35,178 nt of DNA from positions 1 through 35,178 of the forward strand of contig JAEURH010000031.1 in the NCBI GenBank assembly GCA_016789365.1, in the 5' to 3' direction. The translations under genes were made by a program, and so were the position numbers. The notes beneath the pieces were generated by a model. The model was given only the letters and a program-made list of their open reading frames with translations, was not told the DNA's origin and ran no database searches. Below, piece by piece: positions 13,682 to 21,334 of this stretch; position 1 is the stretch's first letter; every line of letters starts with the position of its first letter. The DNA is from Anaerolineales bacterium (GTDB taxonomy: Bacteria > Chloroflexota > Anaerolineae > Anaerolineales > Villigracilaceae).

Positions 13682-15904
13682 ATGGATAGCCAACCGATGG
13701 GAAAATCATCTTTAATTCACGCACATCCAATATTTGAGATGACTACTCAACCTTTCTCTACTTCTGATAATGACCCGCGCTTGCTAGAAGCCTTACGCAT
13801 TCTGAATCAAATCAGTTTGGCGATTAATCGCATTGGTTCACAAGATTCTAGTCAGAACGCTTTAAGTCTGCAATTAATTGTAGAGAGTGCTATTCGCGTT
13901 GTGCCGGGCTCATCAGCAGTAATTTATACCTATGACCAAAGCTTGGGGCAATTTGAAAAAGAAATGCGTGTTTCAGCCCAACCAGATGAACGCACACCTG
14001 TTTCTATTCCAACCCATGCAGATGATGAACCTCGCCCAAATGGTATTGGAATACGTGCCATTCAAAATCGTCATAGTCGTTTTTCGTATGAAGAAGCAGA
14101 TTTAGATGTCCATCCCTATCACGCCGCTTTGGGAGTCAAGGCAGTTGCTTGTTTCCCATTAATCGTCGCGGAGCAAGTAGTGGGAGTGCTGTATATCTAC
14201 TTATATGAAGAGAGGCAGTTCTCTCCCTTAGAGCAATTGATGTTAGATAACTTCGTCAATCAAGCCGCTATGGCAATTTACCATACCAGACGGCTCGCAG
14301 GAATCCAACGTGATTTGTTACGAAAAGAAGAAGAATTAAATCAACTTCGTCGAGCAGGATTATTAATTTCTTCTCGTTTACGACTCGAAGAGACGCTCGA
14401 TTCTATCTTGCAGTTGGCACTTGAAATTACAAATGCTCAATACGGAATCTTCCGCTTGCTAGACAAAAATGGAGAATTTCTCGTCACTCGTGCTGTTAGT
14501 GGATTGATGCTTGAACGTCCACTCGTAGAAAAATTACCTTTAGATGGTAACAGTGTTATGGCACATGTAGCTCGCACACGTGAGCCGTTATTGATTTCAG
14601 ATTTACGTCAAGAGCCATGGAAAGATATTTATTATCCGCTTGATTCAAAAATTGAGATGCGCTCTGAATTAGCAGTGCCATTAATCAATGCCAGTGGACG
14701 ACTAGAAGGTGTGTTGAATCTTGAAAGCCCGAAGTTAGGTGCTTTCTCTGAAAGTGATAATCATTCACTACAATCGTTAGCAACCTATGCCATTACTGCT
14801 ATTCAAGAAGTGCGTTTGTTAGATGCGTTACAAGAAGCGGCACAGTTATTAATTTCTCAACCTACACAAAAAGTATTAGACCGTTTATGTGTCATGGCAA
14901 ATGATTTGTTGAATACATCAGTCAGTGCGATATGGCTGAAGAATGAATCAAGTGAATTACAACTGATTGCTTCTGATGGTGCAAAACAAAAGATTGAATC
15001 ATTTTCAGAAATGAAGAAACAAAATAATGCTTTGATACTTCCGTTAGGGGAGGAGGCTGGGGCGTTGGGAATGTTTGGGGTCTTCAACCCAACTACAAGC
15101 GAGGAAAGAAGCGTTAAATCTGAATGGGATAAAAAAGTGTTGGCATGTCTAGCAAATTATGCGGCATTGTCTGTTCAGAATAAATCGAGTCAAGAAACTT
15201 TAAGAAGAACACAAGAACAACATTGGACTGCGGAAACATTTGCGGCGGTGGGTGATATTTCTGCAAACTTGTTGCATAACATGAATAATAAAGTGGGTGC
15301 CATTCCAGTGCGCGTGCAAGCCATTCAAGATAAATATGCACAAACGTTGGAAGCCGATGCGTATTTATCAAACACATTAGCAGAGATTGAACATAGCGCC
15401 ATGGAAGCCATGCAAATTGTGCAAGAGAATCTTTCGCATTTGCGCCCGATACGTATGGAAAAAGTAAACATTGCTGTTTGTATGAAAGATGCCATTCATG
15501 CTACCCAAATTCCAGCAGATGTGAAAATTGAAATCAATTCATTAAATGATTTACCAATGGTCACTGCTGGCAAACAAAGTTTAACTTTTGTGTTTAGAAA
15601 TTTAATTGAAAATGCGATTGCCGCCATGAAAGGAAATGGCTCAATCATTATTCAAGGTTTATATACAACCAAATGGGTAGAAGTTTCATTAACGGATAGT
15701 GGTCCAGGGATTGCACCTGAATACCATAACCAAATTTTTGAATTAAATTTTTCACGCACGGGTTCACATCCTGGCAAGTTAGGATTTGGTTTGTGGTGGG
15801 TAAAAACTTTAATGACACGCTTAGGTGGTTCAGTGCATGTTGAAAGTGATGGTGAACATGGTACAACCTTTCGATTGCGTTTGCCAATTGTGGAGCGCGT
15901 ATGA
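13682..15904 (+). CDS. Multi-GAF sensor histidine kinase
   Basis: 740 aa, no membrane segments, so probably cytoplasmic. Domains: GAF about 50-200 (ending GVLYIYLYEERQFSPLEQ), GAF about 225-365 (ending GVLNLESPKLGAFSES), a degenerate third GAF about 370-490, a dimerisation region with His532 in NLLHNMNNKVGAI, and a C-terminal HATPase_c domain (N box FRNLIENAIAAM, G1 DSGPGIAP, G2 KLGFGLWWVK). The phosphoacceptor context lacks the usual HExxNPL form. It overlaps the response regulator by 4 bp (ATGA), so the two are a cognate pair. The signal is unknown; position behind glnA does not by itself prove a nitrogen role. Confidence 0.85.
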   Translation: MDSQPMGKSSLIHAHPIFEMTTQPFSTSDNDPRLLEALRILNQISLAINRIGSQDSSQNALSLQLIVESAIRVVPGSSAVIYTYDQSLGQFEKEMRVSAQPDERTPVSIPTHADDEPRPNGIGIRAIQNRHSRFSYEEADLDVHPYHAALGVKAVACFPLIVAEQVVGVLYIYLYEERQFSPLEQLMLDNFVNQAAMAIYHTRRLAGIQRDLLRKEEELNQLRRAGLLISSRLRLEETLDSILQLALEITNAQYGIFRLLDKNGEFLVTRAVSGLMLERPLVEKLPLDGNSVMAHVARTREPLLISDLRQEPWKDIYYPLDSKIEMRSELAVPLINASGRLEGVLNLESPKLGAFSESDNHSLQSLATYAITAIQEVRLLDALQEAAQLLISQPTQKVLDRLCVMANDLLNTSVSAIWLKNESSELQLIASDGAKQKIESFSEMKKQNNALILPLGEEAGALGMFGVFNPTTSEERSVKSEWDKKVLACLANYAALSVQNKSSQETLRRTQEQHWTAETFAAVGDISANLLHNMNNKVGAIPVRVQAIQDKYAQTLEADAYLSNTLAEIEHSAMEAMQIVQENLSHLRPIRMEKVNIAVCMKDAIHATQIPADVKIEINSLNDLPMVTAGKQSLTFVFRNLIENAIAAMKGNGSIIIQGLYTTKWVEVSLTDSGPGIAPEYHNQIFELNFSRTGSHPGKLGFGLWWVKTLMTRLGGSVHVESDGEHGTTFRLRLPIVERV

Positions 15905-16980
15905 ATCAAGTAATGCGTGCCTTAGTTGTTGAAGATGACCACTCATGGCAACAAATCATCAGTGAAATTTTGCGTGATTGTGGTTTAGAAGTTGACCTTG
16001 CTACAAATTTGGACGATGCCACGCTTGCTTTAAAATCTAATACACATCGTGTTGCTGTTATTGATCTTTCATTATCTCCCAACGACCACAATAACATTGA
16101 TGGTTTGCGCGTTTTAGATACAGTTCGCAAACTTGACCCGAATTGTCGCGCAATTCTTTTAACTGGATTTGCTACTGTTGAATTGGCTGTGACTGCGTTA
16201 ACTGATTACGGTGCATTTACATTTTTACGAAAAGAAAGTTTTCATCGCAGTCAATTTCGTGACATTGTTTATCGGATACTAGTCAGCCCGCCGCTTCAAG
16301 CTCCGCCTGTACCTGCTCCTGTTTCTTCGACATCTGCGTTGCCTCAAAAATTTCAACCACCTGTTACAAAACTCCAAAGTGAAAAAGCACTCGTAGTTGA
16401 AGATGATGCAGGTTGGCGAAGCATTATTGAAGAATTATTAAATGATTTAGGCTTTCAAGTATTAACTTGCGCCAGTTTTGGAGACGCACTTGGTTCATTG
16501 CGCCGTGAAAAATTTTCATTAGCAGTCATTGATTTATCTTTGCAAGGCATCAATAACATCGTGTGGGATAAAAATTCACAAGATGCTGAATTGGAAGGCT
16601 ATCAACTATTGACCACGACTCAAAGCAAAAATATTCCTACCATTGTTGTCAGTGGTATTACTGAAACAGATGAAATTCAACGTGTTTATTCACAATATCA
16701 AGTCTCTGCTTATGTTGAAAAACAGGCTTTCGACCGCGCTACTTTCCGCCGCATTGTAGAAGAGACTCGCAAAACACATCAATCATTCAGCGAATTAAGT
16801 ACACTCACTGACCGTGAACGCGAAGTATTGGAATTATTAGCAAAGGGGTTAACCAATAAAGAAATTGCTGAACAACTTGTGATTACAACCAATACAGTCA
16901 AACGACATCTCAAAGCCATCTTTGAAAAATTAGATGTGCATACCCGCTCCGCCGCCACTGCCAAAATTGCGGGGAAGTAA
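15901..16980 (+). CDS. Response regulator with two receiver domains and a LuxR-type HTH
   Basis: 359 aa. Receiver 1 (about 6-130) has E11-D12-D13, phosphoacceptor Asp55 in VAVIDLSL, LTGF and Lys in FLRKE. A proline-rich linker (APPVPAPVSS) follows. Receiver 2 (about 160-295) has E167-D168-D169, Asp211 in LAVIDLSL, VSGI and YVEKQ; it carries a short insertion after the Asp. Residues about 297-357 form a GerE/LuxR winged helix (LTDREREVLELLAKGLTNKEIAEQL). Both receivers keep all catalytic residues. It is translationally coupled to the kinase upstream. Target genes are unknown. Its stop codon is 1 bp from that of the convergent gene. Confidence 0.88.
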   Translation: MNQVMRALVVEDDHSWQQIISEILRDCGLEVDLATNLDDATLALKSNTHRVAVIDLSLSPNDHNNIDGLRVLDTVRKLDPNCRAILLTGFATVELAVTALTDYGAFTFLRKESFHRSQFRDIVYRILVSPPLQAPPVPAPVSSTSALPQKFQPPVTKLQSEKALVVEDDAGWRSIIEELLNDLGFQVLTCASFGDALGSLRREKFSLAVIDLSLQGINNIVWDKNSQDAELEGYQLLTTTQSKNIPTIVVSGITETDEIQRVYSQYQVSAYVEKQAFDRATFRRIVEETRKTHQSFSELSTLTDREREVLELLAKGLTNKEIAEQLVITTNTVKRHLKAIFEKLDVHTRSAATAKIAGK

Positions 16981-16981
16981 A

Positions 16982-18502
16982 TTAACTTAACATTATCTTG
17001 GGGCGATATTGCAAAGCCTCTGCTAAATGCGGGGATTGGATTTCTTCGCTTCTTGCTAAATCTGCAATTGTTCTGGCAAGTTTAAGAATGCGATGATAAG
17101 CCCGCGCTGATAAATTCATTTGACTCATTGCCGCTCGCATCAAACTCTGACCTTCAGGCTGTAGATTGCAAAACTGCCGAATCTCACCCACACGCATATC
17201 TGAATTGCAGACGATGTCTGAATTTGCAAAACGTTTCGATTGAATATCTCTTGCTGTTTGCACTCGTTTGCGAATCGTTTCGGATGTTTCGCCTAATTTG
17301 TTTCCGCTTAACTTTTCATAATCCACTCGTGGAACTTCGATATGAATATCAATTCGGTCTAGCATTGGACCTGAAATTCGTTTTTGATATTTCGTTACAA
17401 CGGCAGGCGCGCAAGTGCAAGGTTTTTGCGAGTCACCATAATATCCGCAAGGGCATGGATTCATTGCCGCAATCAATTGAAAGTTTGCAGAAAAAGTTAA
17501 TGAACCTTTGGCTCGGCTAATCGTCACAACTTTATCTTCCATAGGTTGACGCATGACTTCGAGTACACGCGAACCAAATTCAGGAAATTCATCTAAAAAT
17601 AAAACGCCACGATGCGCAAGAGAAATTTCTCCGGGTTTGGGAATATTCCCGCCACCGACTAAACCAGCATGTGAAATCGTATGATGTGGTGCACGAAATG
17701 GACGATGTTTGATTAATGGTGTCCCTGCGGGGAGTTGGTCTGCGACTGAAAAGATTCTAGTCACATCTAATGATTCTTCAATAGACATTTCTGGAAGAAT
17801 ACCGGGCAATGCTCTGGCTAATAAAGTTTTGCCACTGCCCGGCGAGCCCACCATAAGTACATTATGTCCTCCAGCGGCGGCGACTTCTAATGCACGTTTT
17901 ACGTGTTCTTGTCCTTTGATTTCGGAAAAATCTGTTGGGGTGAATAGTGGTTCAATAGAGTCGCTTGAAGGAAGATAAGGCTCAATTAAATGGCGACCAG
18001 CAAGATGGTCGTAGAGATGCGCAAGTGTTTGAACAGGATACACTTCAAGGTCAGGAATCAAAGCCGCTTCACCAGCATCCGATTCAGCGACGAAGATTTT
18101 TTTAAATCCATTTGCACGAGCGGCGGCTGCCATTGGTAAAACGCCGCGTGTATGACGAACAACGCCATCGAGTGAAAGTTCGCCAACGAACATTGCGCCT
18201 TCAATTGAATCTTGTGGAAGAAAACCTGCGAGGATAATGACGCCGAGTGCAATTGGCAAATCATAGGCGGGACCTTCTTTGCGAATGGCGGCAGGAGATA
18301 AATTTACAACGATACGATGGCGGGGAAAATGCAAGCCTGCGTTTTTTACAGCAGTTTGCACGCGCTCGCGACTCTCTTGCACAGCGGCATCAGGTAAACC
18401 AACGATAGTAACGCCGGGCAAACCGTTGGTGTAATCTACTTCAACTTCGACGATAACACCTTCAAGACCCACTACGGCGCAGGAGTAAACTCGTGAGAGC
18501 AT
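16982..18502 (-). CDS. comM: ComM/YifB-like magnesium chelatase-type AAA+ ATPase
   Basis: 506 aa, full length. The N-terminal ChlI domain (VGLPDAAVQESRERV, VNLSPAAIRKEGPAYDLPIAL) precedes the AAA+ core: Walker A GSPGSGKTLLAR, Walker B GVLFLDEFPEF, and the Cys-rich NPCPCGYYGDSQKPCTC, followed by the C-terminal domain LSARAYHRILKLARTIADL. In naturally competent bacteria ComM is a helicase that promotes branch migration during integration of incoming DNA; elsewhere its role is unclear. No other competence gene is in the window. The start codon lies directly after a large palindrome, with no clear ribosome site. Confidence 0.9.
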   Translation of the reverse strand: MLSRVYSCAVVGLEGVIVEVEVDYTNGLPGVTIVGLPDAAVQESRERVQTAVKNAGLHFPRHRIVVNLSPAAIRKEGPAYDLPIALGVIILAGFLPQDSIEGAMFVGELSLDGVVRHTRGVLPMAAAARANGFKKIFVAESDAGEAALIPDLEVYPVQTLAHLYDHLAGRHLIEPYLPSSDSIEPLFTPTDFSEIKGQEHVKRALEVAAAGGHNVLMVGSPGSGKTLLARALPGILPEMSIEESLDVTRIFSVADQLPAGTPLIKHRPFRAPHHTISHAGLVGGGNIPKPGEISLAHRGVLFLDEFPEFGSRVLEVMRQPMEDKVVTISRAKGSLTFSANFQLIAAMNPCPCGYYGDSQKPCTCAPAVVTKYQKRISGPMLDRIDIHIEVPRVDYEKLSGNKLGETSETIRKRVQTARDIQSKRFANSDIVCNSDMRVGEIRQFCNLQPEGQSLMRAAMSQMNLSARAYHRILKLARTIADLARSEEIQSPHLAEALQYRPKIMLS

Positions 18503-18528
18503 AAGAAGATTTTATCAGAATTAAAAGA

Positions 18529-18564
18529 AAAGACCTGACAAGTTTATAAACTTGTCAGGTCTTT
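18529..18564. terminator. 36-bp perfect palindrome, terminator-like in both directions
   Basis: AAAGACCTGACAAGTTTA and its exact reverse complement, without spacer. On the minus strand the stem is followed by CTTTTAATT-type sequence, fitting a terminator for the DUF3597 gene that ends at 18582. Perfection of the dyad suggests a repeat element as well. Confidence 0.75.
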
Positions 18565-18581
18565 ATTGTAAAAGTTAATTC

Positions 18582-19025
18582 TTAGTCTAAAAGTTCTTTT
18601 GGAATGTTGCCACCGTTTGCGGCAATTTTTCTGAGAACTTCTTTGTGAAGCCAAGTATTCAAGCGAGCAGAATCGCCAGTGACATCGGCAGGGGCATTTA
18701 ATTCTTTTGCTAATTCTTCGCGTGCTTCACGGCTGGAGTCAAGTTCAAGCAATTTGAGCAAGTCTACAATCGAAACTTTCCAATTGAGGTCTTTGCCTTT
18801 GGCTAAACCTTCTAATTTTGCAACCACGTCCACGACTGAAACAGGGGCTGGATTAATAACGCCTGCTTGTTGAGGAACAGTGCGGGCTGGCGCATTAGTG
18901 CCAACTTGTGGTTTGCTAGCAACATCATCTTTTGCTTTCATACCACCTTTGGCTTCGCCGCCAATTTCTTTTTCCTCTTTCTTTTTAATACCAATCTTTT
19001 CTAAAATTTTGTCGAAGAAACCCAT
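18582..19025 (-). CDS. DUF3597 family protein
   Basis: 147 aa from ATG at 19025; the ATG three codons upstream would lie against the AAAGGA ribosome site, so the inner start is preferred. Layout: a short basic/amphipathic N-terminus (MGFFDKILEKIGIKKKEEKE), a low-complexity linker rich in Ala, Pro and Gly to about residue 60, and a conserved C-terminal domain VDVVAKLEGLAKGKDLNWKVSIVDLLKLLELDSS ... LNTWLHKEVLRKIAANGG, which I recognise as DUF3597. The function of this family is unknown. It is predicted soluble. It sits alone between a divergent promoter region and a palindromic terminator. Confidence 0.8.
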   Translation of the reverse strand: MGFFDKILEKIGIKKKEEKEIGGEAKGGMKAKDDVASKPQVGTNAPARTVPQQAGVINPAPVSVVDVVAKLEGLAKGKDLNWKVSIVDLLKLLELDSSREAREELAKELNAPADVTGDSARLNTWLHKEVLRKIAANGGNIPKELLD

Positions 19026-19151
19026 AGTACACATCCTTTCAAACTTTTGAAATTAAGATACATAAGGCAAATAAATGAACTTCATCCTTATAAATTTATT
19101 ATAACCAATTTTTCGGGCAAAATCATTAAGAAATAAAGTTAAAACAAAATT

Positions 19152-19181
19152 TTAACATTCACTAAAAAGGTATTATATAAT
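19152..19181 (+). promoter_or_regulatory. Promoter for a possibly leaderless transcript
   Basis: TTAACA (19152-19157), 18 nt, TATAAT (19176-19181). The expected start coincides with the ATG at 19188, and no Shine-Dalgarno sequence is present, so the mRNA may be leaderless. Confidence 0.55.
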
Positions 19182-19187
19182 CACAAA

Positions 19188-20000
19188 ATGGATAATAAAC
19201 AAAAACCAATTTGGACTCGTGATTCATCTATTTTGCTCGGCGGATTTTTCGTCACCATTTTTTTAATCGTTTATATTTGGTGGCCCCTTGCCGAAGAAGT
19301 TTTATCTTACATTGATTGGAACGGACCCTGGTGGTTATATATGGATTGGCTTTTGCTTGGCATCTTCCTTTTCATGTCTATCACCATTGTGGCGCGCGCA
19401 AACCTCAAAACAGATTTACTTATCGTCTTCGTCGGCATTTGTGGTGGCTTAGCAATCGAATCATGGGGAACACAAACAAATCTTTGGCATTATTACACAG
19501 CCGAAAGACCACCGCTTTGGATTATCCCTGCTTGGCCCATTGCGAGTCTTTCAATTGATAGAATTACAAGATTTTTGAATTTGTTAACCACAAAGTTTAC
19601 AAAAGAGCACGAAGGAAATCTTTTTGTTTTCAAAGTTTTATATTGGATGACTTTCGCTTCATTCTTGACCTTGATGCTGGTTTTTGTCTCCCCAACCTTT
19701 GACAAATCCTACACATGGCTTGCAACCATTTTGTGCATTTTATTAATTATCACCCCAACCGATTATCGTTTTGCTTTATTAACTTTTATCGCAGGTTCTG
19801 GGCTTGGATATTATCTCGAACTATGGGGCACAACTCGTCAATGTTGGATTTATTATACAAATGAAACACCTCCATTGTTTGCAGTGCTTGCACATGGTAT
19901 GGCGGCAGTTGCATTTTGGCGAGCAGGCTTGTTGACTAAGATGGTGGGGGAGAAAGTTTTCAGAAGAAGAGAACAAAGAATGGAAAGTAGTAATTCGTGA
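19188..20000 (+). CDS. Unknown integral membrane protein with internal duplication
   Basis: 270 aa with about seven hydrophobic segments; not recognised. Two copies of one motif are visible: ESWGTQTNLWHYYTAERPPLWIIPAWP (about 91-117) and ELWGTTRQCWIYYTNETPPLFAVLAHG (about 214-240), each after a membrane helix, so the protein probably arose by duplication of a three-helix unit. The shared residues W-G-T, W-YY, E-PPL could form a binding or catalytic site at the membrane face. Between the two halves lies TTKFTKEHEG (residues 134-143), which is not family sequence but the translation of an intergenic repeat (19587-19615). Carotenoid- or lipid-modifying membrane enzymes have similar topology, but no function is assigned. 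Confidence 0.7.
   Translation: MDNKQKPIWTRDSSILLGGFFVTIFLIVYIWWPLAEEVLSYIDWNGPWWLYMDWLLLGIFLFMSITIVARANLKTDLLIVFVGICGGLAIESWGTQTNLWHYYTAERPPLWIIPAWPIASLSIDRITRFLNLLTTKFTKEHEGNLFVFKVLYWMTFASFLTLMLVFVSPTFDKSYTWLATILCILLIITPTDYRFALLTFIAGSGLGYYLELWGTTRQCWIYYTNETPPLFAVLAHGMAAVAFWRAGLLTKMVGEKVFRRREQRMESSNS
19587..19615. repeat. In-frame half-copy of the ACCACAAAG repeat inside a gene
   Basis: ACCACAAAGTTTACAAAAGA onward matches the left arm of the palindrome at 1562-1591 at about 23 of 30 positions. It is read in frame as TTKFTKEHEG in the loop between the duplicated halves of the membrane protein. Confidence 0.6.
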
Positions 20001-20013
20001 TGCGTAATTCGTA

Positions 20014-20046
20014 AAAATCCGTGAGAACATTTTGCGGATTTTTTAT
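20014..20046 (+). terminator. Terminator after the 19188 membrane protein gene
   Basis: AAAATCCG (20014-20021) pairs with CGGATTTT (20035-20042), followed by TTTT. Confidence 0.7.
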
Positions 20047-20201
20047 TTGGCTGAGTCCGCTTTAGCGGGCTTTGTAAATATAGCGCATGGGATTTACTTG
20101 TACTCTTTAGAGTATCCCCGCGCGAGGATGGGGTGAAGAAAAGTTCCCGAAGCAGAAACAGGCATCAGGTCAGGGGAGAGGCGTTAAGAATCCTCTTGAC
20201 A
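20014..20201. repeat. Terminator-to-promoter repeat cassette, copy 1
   Basis: About 190 bp closely related (roughly 80% by eye) to 29425-29617. Order: terminator AAAATCCG...CGGATTTTTT (20014-20046), hairpin GTCCGCTTTAGCGGGC, conserved TTTACTTGTACTCTTTAGAG, a GC hairpin CCCCGCGCGAGG, a purine-rich tract, and a final -35 box CTTGACA. Homology stops at the -35; the -10 and operator downstream differ between copies. Confidence 0.8.
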
Positions 20202-20252
20202 AACTGCTAAATAATCTGTAAGATATGTTACCGTTCACATGAACGGTAACAT
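20196..20252 (+). promoter_or_regulatory. LacI-operon promoter and perfect self-operator
   Basis: TTGACA (20196-20201), 17 nt, TAAGAT (20219-20224). Directly behind the -10 lies a perfect 13-bp dyad, ATGTTACCGTTCA-CA-TGAACGGTAACAT (20225-20252), covering the expected start of transcription and ending 5 bp before the LacI start codon. Binding there would block initiation, so autoregulation of the whole sugar operon is likely. Confidence 0.8.
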
Positions 20253-20257
20253 AAACC

Positions 20258-21268
20258 ATGTCACTTTCACGCCCAACCATTCGTGATGTTGCTCGGCAGG
20301 CTGGTGTTTCGCACCAAACCGTTTCGCGTGTGATAAACGGCAGTGATGATGTGTTGCCAGAAACCCGTGCCATTGTTGAGGCGGCAATTTCAGATTTGGG
20401 GTATCGCCCCCATGCTATTGCTCGTTCTATGGCAAGCGGGCTAACCAATACCTTAGCCATTATTTCCCCAAACTTAACAGACTATACCTTTGCCAGCATT
20501 ATTGAAGGTGCTGAGCAAGAAGCCCGCCAGCAAGGCTATTTTATGCTTTCATCTTCTGCAACCGACCCGCAGGCTTTTCACGAATTGGTAGATGAACTTG
20601 TGGGGCATCGTCGGGTAGATGGGTTGATTGTGATTAACCCGTATGCTGATGAACGCTATAAATTTATGCCGAAAGATTTTCCGTTGGTGTTTGTGGGCGC
20701 ACGCTCGCATGATGAAAATATTTGCTCCGCTTCGTTAGATGATGAAATGGTTGCTTATGAAGCCACCAAACATTTGATTTCACTTGGGCATAAAAAAATT
20801 GCTTTGGTGACGGGACCCATGAGCGAAGATTGTTCACAAGACCGCACCAATGGTTTTCGCCGCGCTTTGTATGAATCGAATATTTCTTACGACTCAAAAT
20901 TAGTTTATGAAGGTGATTGGTCTGCATCCTCAGGTCAAAATGCTTTGTTGCATTTTGTGAATCAAAGTCATGTGCCGAGTGCGGTTTTTGCTCAAAACGA
21001 TAGGATGGCAATGGGTGTATTACGCGCCGCACGCGATGTGAATTTACAAGTGCCGACTCAACTTTCGGTGATTGGTGTGGACGACATGCCTTTATCTTCT
21101 TATTTTGACCCGCCTCTGACGACCATGCGGCAGGATATGCCTTCTATTGGGCAGTTTGCTACGCGGATGCTTTTTGACATTTTGCAAGGCAAGAAACCTG
21201 AAGTTCGTGAATTAAAGTTTCCCGCCGAATTGGTTGTTAGGCAATCTACGGTTAAAGGGGGTGATTGA
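20258..21268 (+). CDS. LacI-family transcriptional regulator
   Basis: 336 aa. The N-terminal HTH is PTIRDVARQAGVSHQTVSRVINGSDDVLPETR with the hinge helix GYRPHAIARSMAS; the rest (about 60-335) is a periplasmic-binding-protein-like sensor domain with LVFVGARSH, LISLGHKKIALVTGP and VIGVDDMPLSSYFDPPLTTMRQ. It most likely senses a sugar and represses the transport genes directly downstream. The promoter carries a perfect dyad fitting LacI-type sites. No Shine-Dalgarno sequence is seen; the leader is short (about 27 nt). The gene is the first of the 20258-29419 cluster. Confidence 0.93.
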   Translation: MSLSRPTIRDVARQAGVSHQTVSRVINGSDDVLPETRAIVEAAISDLGYRPHAIARSMASGLTNTLAIISPNLTDYTFASIIEGAEQEARQQGYFMLSSSATDPQAFHELVDELVGHRRVDGLIVINPYADERYKFMPKDFPLVFVGARSHDENICSASLDDEMVAYEATKHLISLGHKKIALVTGPMSEDCSQDRTNGFRRALYESNISYDSKLVYEGDWSASSGQNALLHFVNQSHVPSAVFAQNDRMAMGVLRAARDVNLQVPTQLSVIGVDDMPLSSYFDPPLTTMRQDMPSIGQFATRMLFDILQGKKPEVRELKFPAELVVRQSTVKGGD

Positions 21269-21334
21269 ATCACAAGATAAACACCCGCTCTATTTCGCTC
21301 AATGATTGTCTTAAATTCCAAGGAGAAGAATAAA

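Noticed and set aside
15045-15066. Possible repeat in the kinase gene (TTAGGGGAGGAGGCTGGGG)
   Set aside because: Only loosely like the CCCTCTCCC unit, without the inverted arm; it encodes an ordinary segment of the third GAF domain.
20108-20140. CRISPR-like unit: GAGTATCCCCG...GGATGGGG (also near 29521-29550) resembles a type I-E repeat
   Set aside because: It occurs once in each cassette copy with no spacer-repeat series and no cas gene; it is an internal hairpin of the dispersed repeat.
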